Below, piece after piece: positions 17,948 to 25,399 of a stretch of DNA of 64,000 bases (positions within the stretch are counted from its first letter, which is position 1; every line of letters starts with the position of its first letter). The stretch is taken from assembly GCA_934351255.1 (NCBI GenBank), contig CAKRJH010000002.1, forward strand, positions 186,001-250,000, in the 5' to 3' direction. Made by a program: the position numbers and the translations under genes. The stretch comes from an uncultured Lachnospiraceae bacterium. GTDB lineage: Bacteria > Bacillota > Clostridia > Lachnospirales > Lachnospiraceae. The notes beneath the pieces are model-generated. The model was not told the DNA's origin and searched no databases. It was given only the letters and a program-made list of their open reading frames with translations.

Positions 17948-19024
17948 TCACTCCAGGCTCTCCGACTCATCCGTCTCCTCAGTGTCCGCCTCCTGCCCCG
18001 GCTTTGATGCTTTCTCCGGATCCTGTCCATACAACAGGGTCAGATACAATTTCTGCGCCGCCACCCAGTCAATCTCCTGATAATAGGTGATGTCCTGCGC
18101 CGTCACTTCCATCTCATCATTGATCAGCCCGGCCACTGTCTTATCATCCTGCACCTGCGTCAACGCCCATACCAGATAATAATATTTAGTAATGGTCTTC
18201 ATGGTATCCACGAAGCCCTCCTGAGGAAGAAATCCCTCGTAACCATTGATCAGATACCGCAAAAGCTGTTCCTGATCGTCCTTTTGCAGATCACCGCGTA
18301 CAAAATGTTCCAGGACAGCATGTGGATCCTCCACATGCCGGTTCAAAAACAGCATGTGAGGATTCAGGAAAAATTCCACCGCCGTAATATAGACATTGTC
18401 CTTGGAAAATTTCCGGCTGAGCAACGCCTCCCGGTCCTGTGGAAGATTGACGATCGTCGGCTGGAAAATTCCATCAAGCAGCCCGTCCGTCGCCAGCAGT
18501 ACGCCCGCCACATCCATCGTTGTATATCCAAATTCCCAGTAGTCGGCTCCTGCGCGAAGAGGTATGACAGAGATTCCATCTGCCCCCTTCTGTCTCTTGG
18601 TCACGGGAGCGATCAGACCATCCGCATAGCGAACGATGATGCCGCCATCACCGGCATGTCCGAACACCACCCGCTGTCCATCATAGATCACGGACGAAAG
18701 CGTGGTGTCATACGCGCAGATATCTTCCTGTCTGGCATCCACATACTCCAGTGTTTCCCCAAACGAATATTCATAGCCATCTCTCAAGATGTCGATTTGC
18801 TGTTCCGGGCTCATTCCTTTCTGAATGCGTTCATCACAATATCGAAACAATCTGTCGACTGCAATCTGCGCCCCCACATCCGCATGTGGTGCGCTTCCCA
18901 CCCCATCTGCTACAATCGCCATATAATATCCCGATGTTAAGACTCTGGACCGGTTGTCATCCTGGCATACCAGATCAAGTTCCTTGTGATATTTGCCCTG
19001 AACACTCACACCAAATGTAAGCAT
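17948..19024 (-). CDS. PP2C-type protein phosphatase of a kinase/vWA/phosphatase triad
   Basis: 358-residue protein of the PP2C (PPM) metal-dependent Ser/Thr phosphatase family. The N-terminal half carries the metal-binding pattern: VCQDDNRS near residue 20, AIVADGVGSAPHADVGAQIA near residue 40, and FGHAGDGGIIV in the middle. The C-terminal third is not recognised and ends acidic. It is likely to reverse phosphorylation by the kinase encoded two genes upstream. ATG 19024 follows GGGAGGG and leaves 19 bases after the vWA gene; a longer open frame would overlap that gene by 130 bases and is unlikely. The last gene before a terminator. Confidence 0.85.
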   Translation of the reverse strand: MLTFGVSVQGKYHKELDLVCQDDNRSRVLTSGYYMAIVADGVGSAPHADVGAQIAVDRLFRYCDERIQKGMSPEQQIDILRDGYEYSFGETLEYVDARQEDICAYDTTLSSVIYDGQRVVFGHAGDGGIIVRYADGLIAPVTKRQKGADGISVIPLRAGADYWEFGYTTMDVAGVLLATDGLLDGIFQPTIVNLPQDREALLSRKFSKDNVYITAVEFFLNPHMLFLNRHVEDPHAVLEHFVRGDLQKDDQEQLLRYLINGYEGFLPQEGFVDTMKTITKYYYLVWALTQVQDDKTVAGLINDEMEVTAQDITYYQEIDWVAAQKLYLTLLYGQDPEKASKPGQEADTEETDESESLE

Positions 19025-19043
19025 ATCAAGCCCTCCCAGTTCT

Positions 19044-19769
19044 TCACTGCCAATCCTCGTTAATCTTCCGGTTCTTCTGTGCGATCCGGGCATTGGTAGG
19101 AAGATTGTCTGTCTCAATCCTTTCACCGACATGACTCTGTGAAAGAGTAGACATACTCTCGCTGAGCCAGTCAAAGATTCCGCTGAAATCCTGATCTTTC
19201 AATTCCATCACACGGTCTGTCAACTGGAAGAGTTCCTCCGAATCATACGTATCGGTTCCCAGCGCCCAGAACGTCAGTCTCCCGTGAGATCCACTCTCCT
19301 CTTCCTCATGGATCCTTCTGGCTGCCTCTGCCATCTCCTCCGGCGAGGAAGATGACTGTCCGTCCGTGATCATAAAGATCCACGGTTTATAACAAGGTGT
19401 TCCAAATGACTGATACAGATGCGTTCTCTTTTTGACAAGATCGATCGCCACCTGAATTCCCTTTGCTGTCTCTGTATTTCCTGATGCCTTCAGGGTCGGT
19501 GAAGGCAGTTCTCCGATCGGGCAAAAGTCATTGATCACCTTGACCTCCGAAGAAAATGTCACCAGTGCCACATCCACGCGTTTGGATGCCACCGGATCCT
19601 TCATTACATTTTTTTTGAAACGGATAATCGCACTCCGCAGGCTTTTTAATGCCGGTCCGTACATGGAAAATGAAACGTCCAGCAGCAAAAGACAGGCAAG
19701 ATGAGGTTCACTCAGCGCGCCAATCTTCTGATCCCCAAAAAATTCGTCCATAGTTAACTGCTCAGCCAT
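19044..19769 (-). CDS. TerY-like vWA domain protein
   Basis: 241-residue cytoplasmic von Willebrand factor A domain protein. The MIDAS metal site is recognisable: D31-x-S33-x-S35 in LLLDVSFSMYG, a later conserved Thr region, and MITDGQSSSSPEE as the third loop. Length and sequence resemble TerY proteins, which occur with a kinase and a PP2C phosphatase in predicted stress or metal-response systems (TerY-P triads). It sits between exactly such partners here, 10 bases after the kinase gene and 19 bases before the phosphatase gene. It probably acts as a scaffold or phosphorylation target. No signal peptide. Confidence 0.85.
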   Translation of the reverse strand: MAEQLTMDEFFGDQKIGALSEPHLACLLLLDVSFSMYGPALKSLRSAIIRFKKNVMKDPVASKRVDVALVTFSSEVKVINDFCPIGELPSPTLKASGNTETAKGIQVAIDLVKKRTHLYQSFGTPCYKPWIFMITDGQSSSSPEEMAEAARRIHEEEESGSHGRLTFWALGTDTYDSEELFQLTDRVMELKDQDFSGIFDWLSESMSTLSQSHVGERIETDNLPTNARIAQKNRKINEDWQ

Positions 19770-19779
19770 AATACTCTCC

Positions 19780-20868
19780 TTATATTCTTCTCTTCATCTG
19801 GTCCGAAATCCGACGTTTTACCGTACACATCGGACATTCGGTATTGTTTGAAAAATAATAGTGCCTCTTGGAAAGATCCTTCTCCTGACAATTCCGGTTG
19901 GTCATCTCCGAATATTTCAGAGCTTCGATCCACTCTGCCTCCGTCGGCCGTTTTCCCGGATCGGTATAACCATCGACAAACGCCCGGATGAACAGCCTCT
20001 GTAACTCCTCCGACAGGCTCTCAAAATCCGGAGCATACAGCGGATGGATGATTCCCGGTCTGTGCTGTACAAACGGAAAAAAACCATCTTTCATATTATC
20101 GACCGGCTGTGGCGCCTCGATCGGATACTTTCTGACCTTTCCCCTGCGGATCTCAATCCGGGATACCGTTCCTCCCTTTGCACAGGCAAATGGGTGACAT
20201 CCGTTCATCAGAAGTACAAATATATGGATCGCCAGCGCAAACCGGTCTGATTCAATCGTAAATGTGGGAAGTGCAATATTTTTCAGATTCTCATCGCTGG
20301 AAGCGAGCTTCTTGATCAGTTCCGGAGAAAGGAACTCTGCCACACCGACCTCGCAGCGATAGATCTTATCCTCCGCCACAAAATGATAGGAATCCGCATC
20401 CACCAGTGACACCTGGAAGCCATTGGCCTTATCCTCCGAATTCAGATTGATACAGATATTCTGCGGATTCATATCTCCACAGATCTGTCCGGCATCGTGC
20501 ACCGTCTTCATGGCAATGCACAGATTCAGTGCCGCCAGCACGCGGAAACGGTAGTCATAGTCACCGTCCGCATACAATGCGGTCAGCGTATGTACATCGG
20601 ACAGTTTCGGCATCACGAAGCCGACAAACTGATTCTTCTCATACAACACGTCCAGCGGCCATATGATCTGTTTGAGCTGTTCCTCCGTGAACCTGACCCG
20701 CACCATCTGCCGGAGTTTTTCTTCTCTGGCTGCATTGCGGCACTCCGGTTTAAATATTTTCGCGACATAGTTCTGATTCTCCTGCAAAAGATAAATGTCG
20801 CCCTCGCCGCCGCCATTGATCTTTAGCATAGGCACATAATTTTTGCCCATAATCCCGTTTAATATCAT
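19780..20868 (-). CDS. Protein kinase-like protein with C-terminal Cys/His cluster
   Basis: 362-residue protein with a eukaryote-like Ser/Thr kinase fold. The glycine loop GGGEGDIYLL is at residues 19-28 and the ATP-binding Lys is K37 in YVAKIF. The catalytic loop reads CGDMNPQNI, D132 and N137, with Cys-Gly in place of the usual His-Arg before Asp. The metal Asp lies in VDADSY (D157/D159) instead of DFG. A C-terminal segment has C327, H336, C345 and C348, a likely zinc site. No membrane segment. It is the first gene of the kinase - vWA - PP2C operon and has a clear promoter. Its kinase activity and substrate are inferred only. Confidence 0.82.
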   Translation of the reverse strand: MILNGIMGKNYVPMLKINGGGEGDIYLLQENQNYVAKIFKPECRNAAREEKLRQMVRVRFTEEQLKQIIWPLDVLYEKNQFVGFVMPKLSDVHTLTALYADGDYDYRFRVLAALNLCIAMKTVHDAGQICGDMNPQNICINLNSEDKANGFQVSLVDADSYHFVAEDKIYRCEVGVAEFLSPELIKKLASSDENLKNIALPTFTIESDRFALAIHIFVLLMNGCHPFACAKGGTVSRIEIRRGKVRKYPIEAPQPVDNMKDGFFPFVQHRPGIIHPLYAPDFESLSEELQRLFIRAFVDGYTDPGKRPTEAEWIEALKYSEMTNRNCQEKDLSKRHYYFSNNTECPMCTVKRRISDQMKRRI

Positions 20869-20930
20869 TTTTTTCTCCCTGATATCTATAAAGTTTACAT
20901 AGATATATAAAAAAACATCATTTACATTGT

Positions 20931-20959
20931 ATTATATCACAGCGCACTTTACATTACAA
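20931..20959 (-). promoter_or_regulatory. Promoter of the kinase/vWA/PP2C operon
   Basis: Minus strand TTGTAA, 17 bases, TATAAT, ending about 60 bases before the kinase start. It faces away from the toxin-antitoxin promoter. TTTACAT-like direct repeats occur around it (near 20893, 20921 and 20949), which could be regulator sites. Confidence 0.6.
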
Positions 20960-21014
20960 ACGTTTTCATCGGGTAGGATCTTTTTTTATCAAAAGCAAAT
21001 GTATATAAAAACGC

Positions 21015-21044
21015 TTGTATTTTTCAAAAAATAAGTGGTATACT
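21015..21044 (+). promoter_or_regulatory. Promoter of the RelB-YoeB cassette
   Basis: TTGTAT, 18 bases, TATACT, ending 23 bases before the antitoxin start codon. The short leader fits an autoregulated toxin-antitoxin promoter. Confidence 0.6.
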
Positions 21045-21067
21045 ATTTACAGAAAGGAGTGAGTACT

Positions 21068-21328
21068 ATGGCACAGATAAATGTAAGAATTGATGACGAT
21101 ATTAAGAGTAATGCCGAAAAAACACTTGACGACATTGGACTTAGCATGTCTTCTGCCATCACAATTTTTCTAAAAACAGTAGTCAGAGAGAACCGTATTC
21201 CATTTGAATTATCCGCAGATCCCTTTTATAGTGAAGCAAATATCAAGGAATTAGAAAAACGGGTTAATGATCTTCATACCGGAAAAAGTTCCCTCAAAGA
21301 GCATGAACTAATAGAGGTGGATGAATGA
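21068..21328 (+). CDS. RelB/DinJ-family antitoxin
   Basis: 86-residue ribbon-helix-helix protein. The N-terminal strand MAQINVRIDDDIKSNAE and the helix LGLSMSSAITIFLK (here IGLSMSSAITIFLK) are typical of RelB/DinJ DNA-binding antitoxins; the acidic C-terminal half should wrap and inhibit the toxin. ATG 21068 follows AAAGGAGTGAG; the open frame continues 11 codons upstream but without a ribosome site. Its stop overlaps the toxin start by 4 bases. It probably represses its own promoter at 21015-21044. Confidence 0.9.
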   Translation: MAQINVRIDDDIKSNAEKTLDDIGLSMSSAITIFLKTVVRENRIPFELSADPFYSEANIKELEKRVNDLHTGKSSLKEHELIEVDE

Positions 21329-21588
21329 GAAAACTATGGGATGACGATGCCTGGAAAGAATATCTCTTGTGGCAGATCAAAGACAAGAAGACATCAAAAC
21401 GCATCAATCAGCTTCTGAAAGACATTGACCGAAACGGTTATCACTGTATCGGAAAACCAGAACCTCTCTCGGGCAATCTGGCCGGTTACTGGAGCGTGCG
21501 AATTGATGCCAAAAACAGGCTGGTATTCCGAATTAACGAAGGAAACCTGGAAATCATCCAATGTGGAACACATTATAGAGAAAATTAG
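21325..21588 (+). CDS. YoeB/Txe-family mRNA interferase toxin
   Basis: 87-residue ribosome-dependent endoribonuclease. Catalytic positions match E. coli YoeB number for number: E46 (KPEPL), R65 (KNRLVF), H83 and Y84 (THY). The family opening W-x-D-x-AW-x-x-YLxWQ is present as WDDDAWKEYLLWQ. YoeB toxins are usually paired with a YefM/Phd-type antitoxin; here the partner is RelB/DinJ-like. The 4-base overlap with the antitoxin gene ensures coupled translation. Confidence 0.92.
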   Translation: MRKLWDDDAWKEYLLWQIKDKKTSKRINQLLKDIDRNGYHCIGKPEPLSGNLAGYWSVRIDAKNRLVFRINEGNLEIIQCGTHYREN

Positions 21589-21604
21589 AGAAAAGGAGAT
21601 TTAT

Positions 21605-21946
21605 ATGAGAGAAAAAATTTCTGTAGATGAACTGCTGTCATCTCTCGGACCACGCATCACCCAGTATCGTGATGCCCGCGGGATCAGTGCCCGCGCTATG
21701 AGTATACAACTCGGACGCAATACAAATTACATGAACATGATCGAGTGCGGGAAAAGCAAGCCCTCCTTTCAGGGTTTCCTGGAGATATGTGAGTTTTTAC
21801 GTATCTCTCCCGCACTCTTTTTTCCGACATCTGACTGGATGGATTCCCAATACCGTTCCATACTGGATTTATCATACCTGCTAACGGAGGAACAGATTGA
21901 TCTGATCCTGGCTGTTGCACATCAAATGATCCAGTCACACTCCTGA
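21605..21946 (+). CDS. XRE-family HTH regulator
   Basis: 113-residue protein with a Cro/C1-type helix-turn-helix at about residues 14-68 (ITQYRDARGISARAMSIQLG ... MIECGKSKPS). The C-terminal 45 residues are helical and unassigned. ATG 21605 has AAAAGGAG 8 bases upstream, and only 16 bases separate it from the toxin stop, so it is probably cotranscribed with the RelB-YoeB pair. It may be an extra regulator of the cassette. It ends 12 bases from the convergent dihydrofolate reductase gene. Confidence 0.85.
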   Translation: MREKISVDELLSSLGPRITQYRDARGISARAMSIQLGRNTNYMNMIECGKSKPSFQGFLEICEFLRISPALFFPTSDWMDSQYRSILDLSYLLTEEQIDLILAVAHQMIQSHS

Positions 21947-21958
21947 TACCAGACCCTT

Positions 21959-22477
21959 TCACTGACTGTTTTCATCTCCCGCTGTTCTGCCATTTCTCTG
22001 ATAGATCTGAAAATAATATTCCAGATCAAAATATGTCTGTTCCTCTGAATCATGAGTCAGTTTCCATCCCGGTTCCCTCGTCAGATCCGGACAATGTGCA
22101 TCCGCCTCATACGAATAATCAATCTTGGTAATATAGGCTTTCTGACAATACGGAAGAAACAGCCGGTAGATCTGTTCTCCCCCAATGATAAAAATCCGTT
22201 CCGGCGGTACATCATGAACCATCTGCAGCACCTCTTCCACCGAGTGTGCCACCTCCATCCCTTTTTTCTGATAATCCACCCTCCTGGTCAACAGGATATT
22301 ACGTCTTCCGGAAAGAGGCCTTCCTCCCGGCAGTTCCTCCATCGTCTTTCGCCCTCCGATCACCACACCTCCCATCGTCAGTTCCCGGAAATTTTTCTGA
22401 TCCTGTGGGATCGACACCAGAAGTCTTCCCCGGTTTCCTATCCCCCAGTTACTGTCAACAGCTGCTATCATCTGCAT
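21959..22477 (-). CDS. folA: Dihydrofolate reductase
   Basis: Reduces dihydrofolate to tetrahydrofolate with NADPH. 172 residues, normal length. Family landmarks: IAAVDSNWGIGNRGRLLVSIPQD at the N-terminus with the Met20-like loop and an acidic substrate-binding residue after IPQ, VVIGGRKTMEELPGG for NADPH, and IFIIGGEQIYRLFLP. It has an AAGGAGG site 8 bases before ATG. A strong hairpin lies directly upstream of that site. No thymidylate synthase neighbour is in the window. Confidence 0.95.
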   Translation of the reverse strand: MQMIAAVDSNWGIGNRGRLLVSIPQDQKNFRELTMGGVVIGGRKTMEELPGGRPLSGRRNILLTRRVDYQKKGMEVAHSVEEVLQMVHDVPPERIFIIGGEQIYRLFLPYCQKAYITKIDYSYEADAHCPDLTREPGWKLTHDSEEQTYFDLEYYFQIYQRNGRTAGDENSQ

Positions 22478-22496
22478 CGCCTGTTCCTCCTTTTTT

Positions 22497-22527
22497 TAAA
22501 AGGGCAAAACCAGTGTTTTGCCCTTTT
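22497..22527. repeat. Hairpin upstream of dihydrofolate reductase
   Basis: Near-perfect inverted repeat AAAGGGCAAAAC / GTTTTGCCCTTT around a 4-base loop, 20 bases from the start codon of the reductase gene. On the minus strand only four T follow before an A tract, so it could be a second weak terminator for the surface-protein operon or a leader structure. Confidence 0.5.
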
Positions 22528-22554
22528 CCACATTGTTGCGGTCTCTTTTTCTTT

Positions 22555-22582
22555 TCAAAAAAGCCCTGCCTTGCGGCAGGGC
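22555..22582 (-). terminator. Terminator of the Big2 surface-protein operon
   Basis: GC-rich stem GCCCTGCC / GGCAGGGC with a GCAA loop followed on the minus strand by TTTTTT; it lies 33 bases after the stop of the first surface gene. Confidence 0.9.
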
Positions 22583-22615
22583 CTTTCGTTTGCGTGACCA
22601 TTAACGGATCTGATA

Positions 22616-25396
22616 TTACTCTTCGTCCTCATCAAAAGACATTGCTTTTAATTCGACATGTGCAGAACCGGCAACCTGACTAAAGACTCCATCTTCATCG
22701 TCATCATTATAAACCTGAATTCCTGCGGTAATACCGACATATAATGTTCCCTTGTTGTATCCAATTATATTCAAGGAAACAGGATTATCCTGCACATAAG
22801 CAGTTGCAATACCCGTGTTTACATAGCCTTCTTCAAACTGGCTTCTTACAGCACAAATGCGCGAAGCACTTCCGGTAATGTTGCTCAGAACGATTCCCTT
22901 ACTGCTATAATCCTCCTTATCAACCTTGATCCAGGTTGTAAAGTGTGGTGTGAAGGTGATATCAGCCCCCTGTGTGTCATTGACTGCGGCAGCTGTTGTC
23001 ATGCTGCGAACCAGCAGAGTTGCCTCGCCGATTCCCTGTGGAGCATTGGACATGCCGGATGTCTTCTTTCCGTAAGGCACGATCTTGACATAGTATGGCT
23101 TGTTTGCGCTCGCCTGGAACAGGGAATTGTAAGTAGCTACCACCTGTCCGTTCTCATCGAGTACATACAGATTATAGCTGTCATATGCATCTGAGAATGC
23201 CTCTACGCTGAGGATATCATCCTGAGCGCTGACAAACTTGTAGATCAGATCATTGTTGCCGGTAGATACCGCCTTGATCTCTGTTCCGATCGCACCATCC
23301 ACTGCAGAGGCAAATTCTGTCTCCTTGGTGTAGGTCAGGATCTGTTTACTGAGGTTTGCATCGGCGACTGTCACCGTACCCAGGTTACGTACGGCATCAC
23401 CAAACTCAGCAGTTACCTTGTAGCTCTTGCCGCCTTCCAGATAGATAGTGTAAGCACCGCGTGAATCGGTCGTTGTCTGCATGCAGTATCCCTTGTCATT
23501 GATGAAGCTGATGGTTTTATTTGCCACAGCATCCAGAACATTGGAAGCATCGGAAGCAGTTCCGTTTAAGACCTGTCCCTCCACCTTATATCTTGCGATG
23601 GATGCTTTCATACTATTCAGTGTGACATCCTTATTCACAATCTTGATATTCTGGTCAAAATACTTACGGTTACCCTTCTCATCAAAAATGTAAGCAGAGT
23701 AGGTATTGGCAGCCACATTCAGAGAGAATGCACCGTGGGAGTCTGTCGTTACCGTATACGCCCTGGCACCCTCATATTTGGCATTGGCCACCTCAAAGTA
23801 GATTGTTTCATCTGCCAGCACATTATCCTTGTTGGAATACGTTGCATTCGCTGTGATCGTATACAATTTGACCGGAATTTTAACGATTTTCTGTACGTCG
23901 GCTGCCTTCACCGTGATGGATGAAGTAGCACGGTAAGTTAATCCATTCCATACATAGACATCGTACTTTCCTTTTGGAAGCTCTACAGAGTATCCTCCTT
24001 CACTGTCTGTATACAGGTCATAAATGGTATCCTTGGAATCGCGGTATGTGGATGGCACAAAATATGTACGCGTATAATTTGCAGCCGTACCGTTGGTTCC
24101 CTTCAGAGTACCGGTCACATTAAAGTAATTCTTCGCATCCAGCGTGAAGGTTGCGGTAGCAGTCTTGTTGGCATCCATCGCATCCTTGATGGTCACGGTG
24201 AATGTATGCTTTCCGGCCTTTACCGAATATGGGATCTGAAGTGTGGTCGAATCTGATACTTCCTGCACCACAGCCTGTGTGGCAGCATCCGTCTTATCAG
24301 TAGAAAGACATGCACCAGGAGTATCATTGGCCTCCAGAGTAAAGAGATACTTTCCGGATCCGCCGACCGGTTTGAAGGTATTTGTGATCAGATAGACTCT
24401 GTCTTTTGGTGCGCGGTTCTCATTGGCTGCATCAATGCCTGGGCCATTAACCTCAACGTTGTCATTCAGAGCCACCTCTGCGTTATCGTTACCACAGAAC
24501 AGGGCATCTTTGCTGTAAACACCAAAGTTTACGATCACGGATGCACTTCTTCCAAGCTCATCGGTTGCCTTGACCGTACACTGGCTTGCACCTGCTGCAG
24601 TGGCAATCCCTTTGATCTTACCCATCTTGGCATCCAGGGTCAGTCCCTGTGGAAGATTTCCCTTAGTCACCTTATAGGAAAGGGTTCCGATCTCATTTTC
24701 AAAATAGTTCTCCAGGCTGGATGCCCCATACTTGACATTCAGCTTGGTGGTCAGATTGATCTGATCTGCCTTGGCATGCATGGTCTGCTTAAACTGTGCA
24801 GATGCCTTGCTCACGCCGGATGTGATCTGGACATAATCTCCATTGTTAATGGTTTCGTTCAGATATACGCGGTACTGCTTGGCATTGGCCGTGGTAATGT
24901 ACTCTACCGTAGCCTCATGGTTCATGGCAGACTGCTTGAAGCTCTTGACATAGACCTTCAGGTCACCGGCAGCCAATGACTTGTCCTTCTTCTTAAGATT
25001 CAGGACAAGAGCGTTATCAAAACGGTCTACACTGACAGATTTGAAATTTGGTTTTGCCTTCTTGACCGTCACCTTGCAGGTCACTTTCTTGCCACCTGAT
25101 TTTGCGGTGATGGTTGCTTTTCCTTTTTTGAGACCCTTAATGGTTATTTTACTTCCATTTTTCTGGGTGATCTTGACGACCTTTTTGTTACTGGTAGACC
25201 ATTTTACTGTTTTCTTGGCATTGGAGACAGACAACTGCGCTGTCTTTCCCGCCTGAATGGTAATCTTCTTTTTATTGATCTTCAATGCTTTCTTCTTTGC
25301 AGCAGAAGCACTTCCGGCAGTTAAGTTTCCTCCGGTAATTACCATACTCAGAGCTAAACCACATGCCATAATTCTCTTTATCACATTTTTGTTCAT
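22616..25396 (-). CDS. Large secreted Big2-domain protein A
   Basis: 926-residue exported protein. A Sec signal peptide covers about residues 1-33 (hydrophobic core ACGLALSMVITGG, cleavage after SASA). A Lys-rich Big2 Ig-like domain follows at about 36-113 (VKWSTSNKKVVKI), then a putative-Ig domain at about 230-295 with LPQGLTLDAKMGKIKG. Carboxypeptidase-regulatory-like folds occupy the middle and a C-terminal part resembles pre-peptidase domains. No LPXTG, SLH or choline-binding anchor is seen; the end is acidic. Its ribosome site AAGGAGA is embedded in the last two codons and stop of the upstream paralogue, only 3 bases away, so the two are coupled. Function unknown; adhesion or surface-layer role is a guess. 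Confidence 0.85.
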   Translation of the reverse strand: MNKNVIKRIMACGLALSMVITGGNLTAGSASAAKKKALKINKKKITIQAGKTAQLSVSNAKKTVKWSTSNKKVVKITQKNGSKITIKGLKKGKATITAKSGGKKVTCKVTVKKAKPNFKSVSVDRFDNALVLNLKKKDKSLAAGDLKVYVKSFKQSAMNHEATVEYITTANAKQYRVYLNETINNGDYVQITSGVSKASAQFKQTMHAKADQINLTTKLNVKYGASSLENYFENEIGTLSYKVTKGNLPQGLTLDAKMGKIKGIATAAGASQCTVKATDELGRSASVIVNFGVYSKDALFCGNDNAEVALNDNVEVNGPGIDAANENRAPKDRVYLITNTFKPVGGSGKYLFTLEANDTPGACLSTDKTDAATQAVVQEVSDSTTLQIPYSVKAGKHTFTVTIKDAMDANKTATATFTLDAKNYFNVTGTLKGTNGTAANYTRTYFVPSTYRDSKDTIYDLYTDSEGGYSVELPKGKYDVYVWNGLTYRATSSITVKAADVQKIVKIPVKLYTITANATYSNKDNVLADETIYFEVANAKYEGARAYTVTTDSHGAFSLNVAANTYSAYIFDEKGNRKYFDQNIKIVNKDVTLNSMKASIARYKVEGQVLNGTASDASNVLDAVANKTISFINDKGYCMQTTTDSRGAYTIYLEGGKSYKVTAEFGDAVRNLGTVTVADANLSKQILTYTKETEFASAVDGAIGTEIKAVSTGNNDLIYKFVSAQDDILSVEAFSDAYDSYNLYVLDENGQVVATYNSLFQASANKPYYVKIVPYGKKTSGMSNAPQGIGEATLLVRSMTTAAAVNDTQGADITFTPHFTTWIKVDKEDYSSKGIVLSNITGSASRICAVRSQFEEGYVNTGIATAYVQDNPVSLNIIGYNKGTLYVGITAGIQVYNDDDEDGVFSQVAGSAHVELKAMSFDEDEE

Positions 25397-25399
25397 GGC

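Noticed and set aside
22478..22615. Small gene or regulatory RNA between dihydrofolate reductase and surface-protein genes
   Set aside because: The interval is accounted for by two hairpins, one a clear terminator; no start codon with ribosome site.
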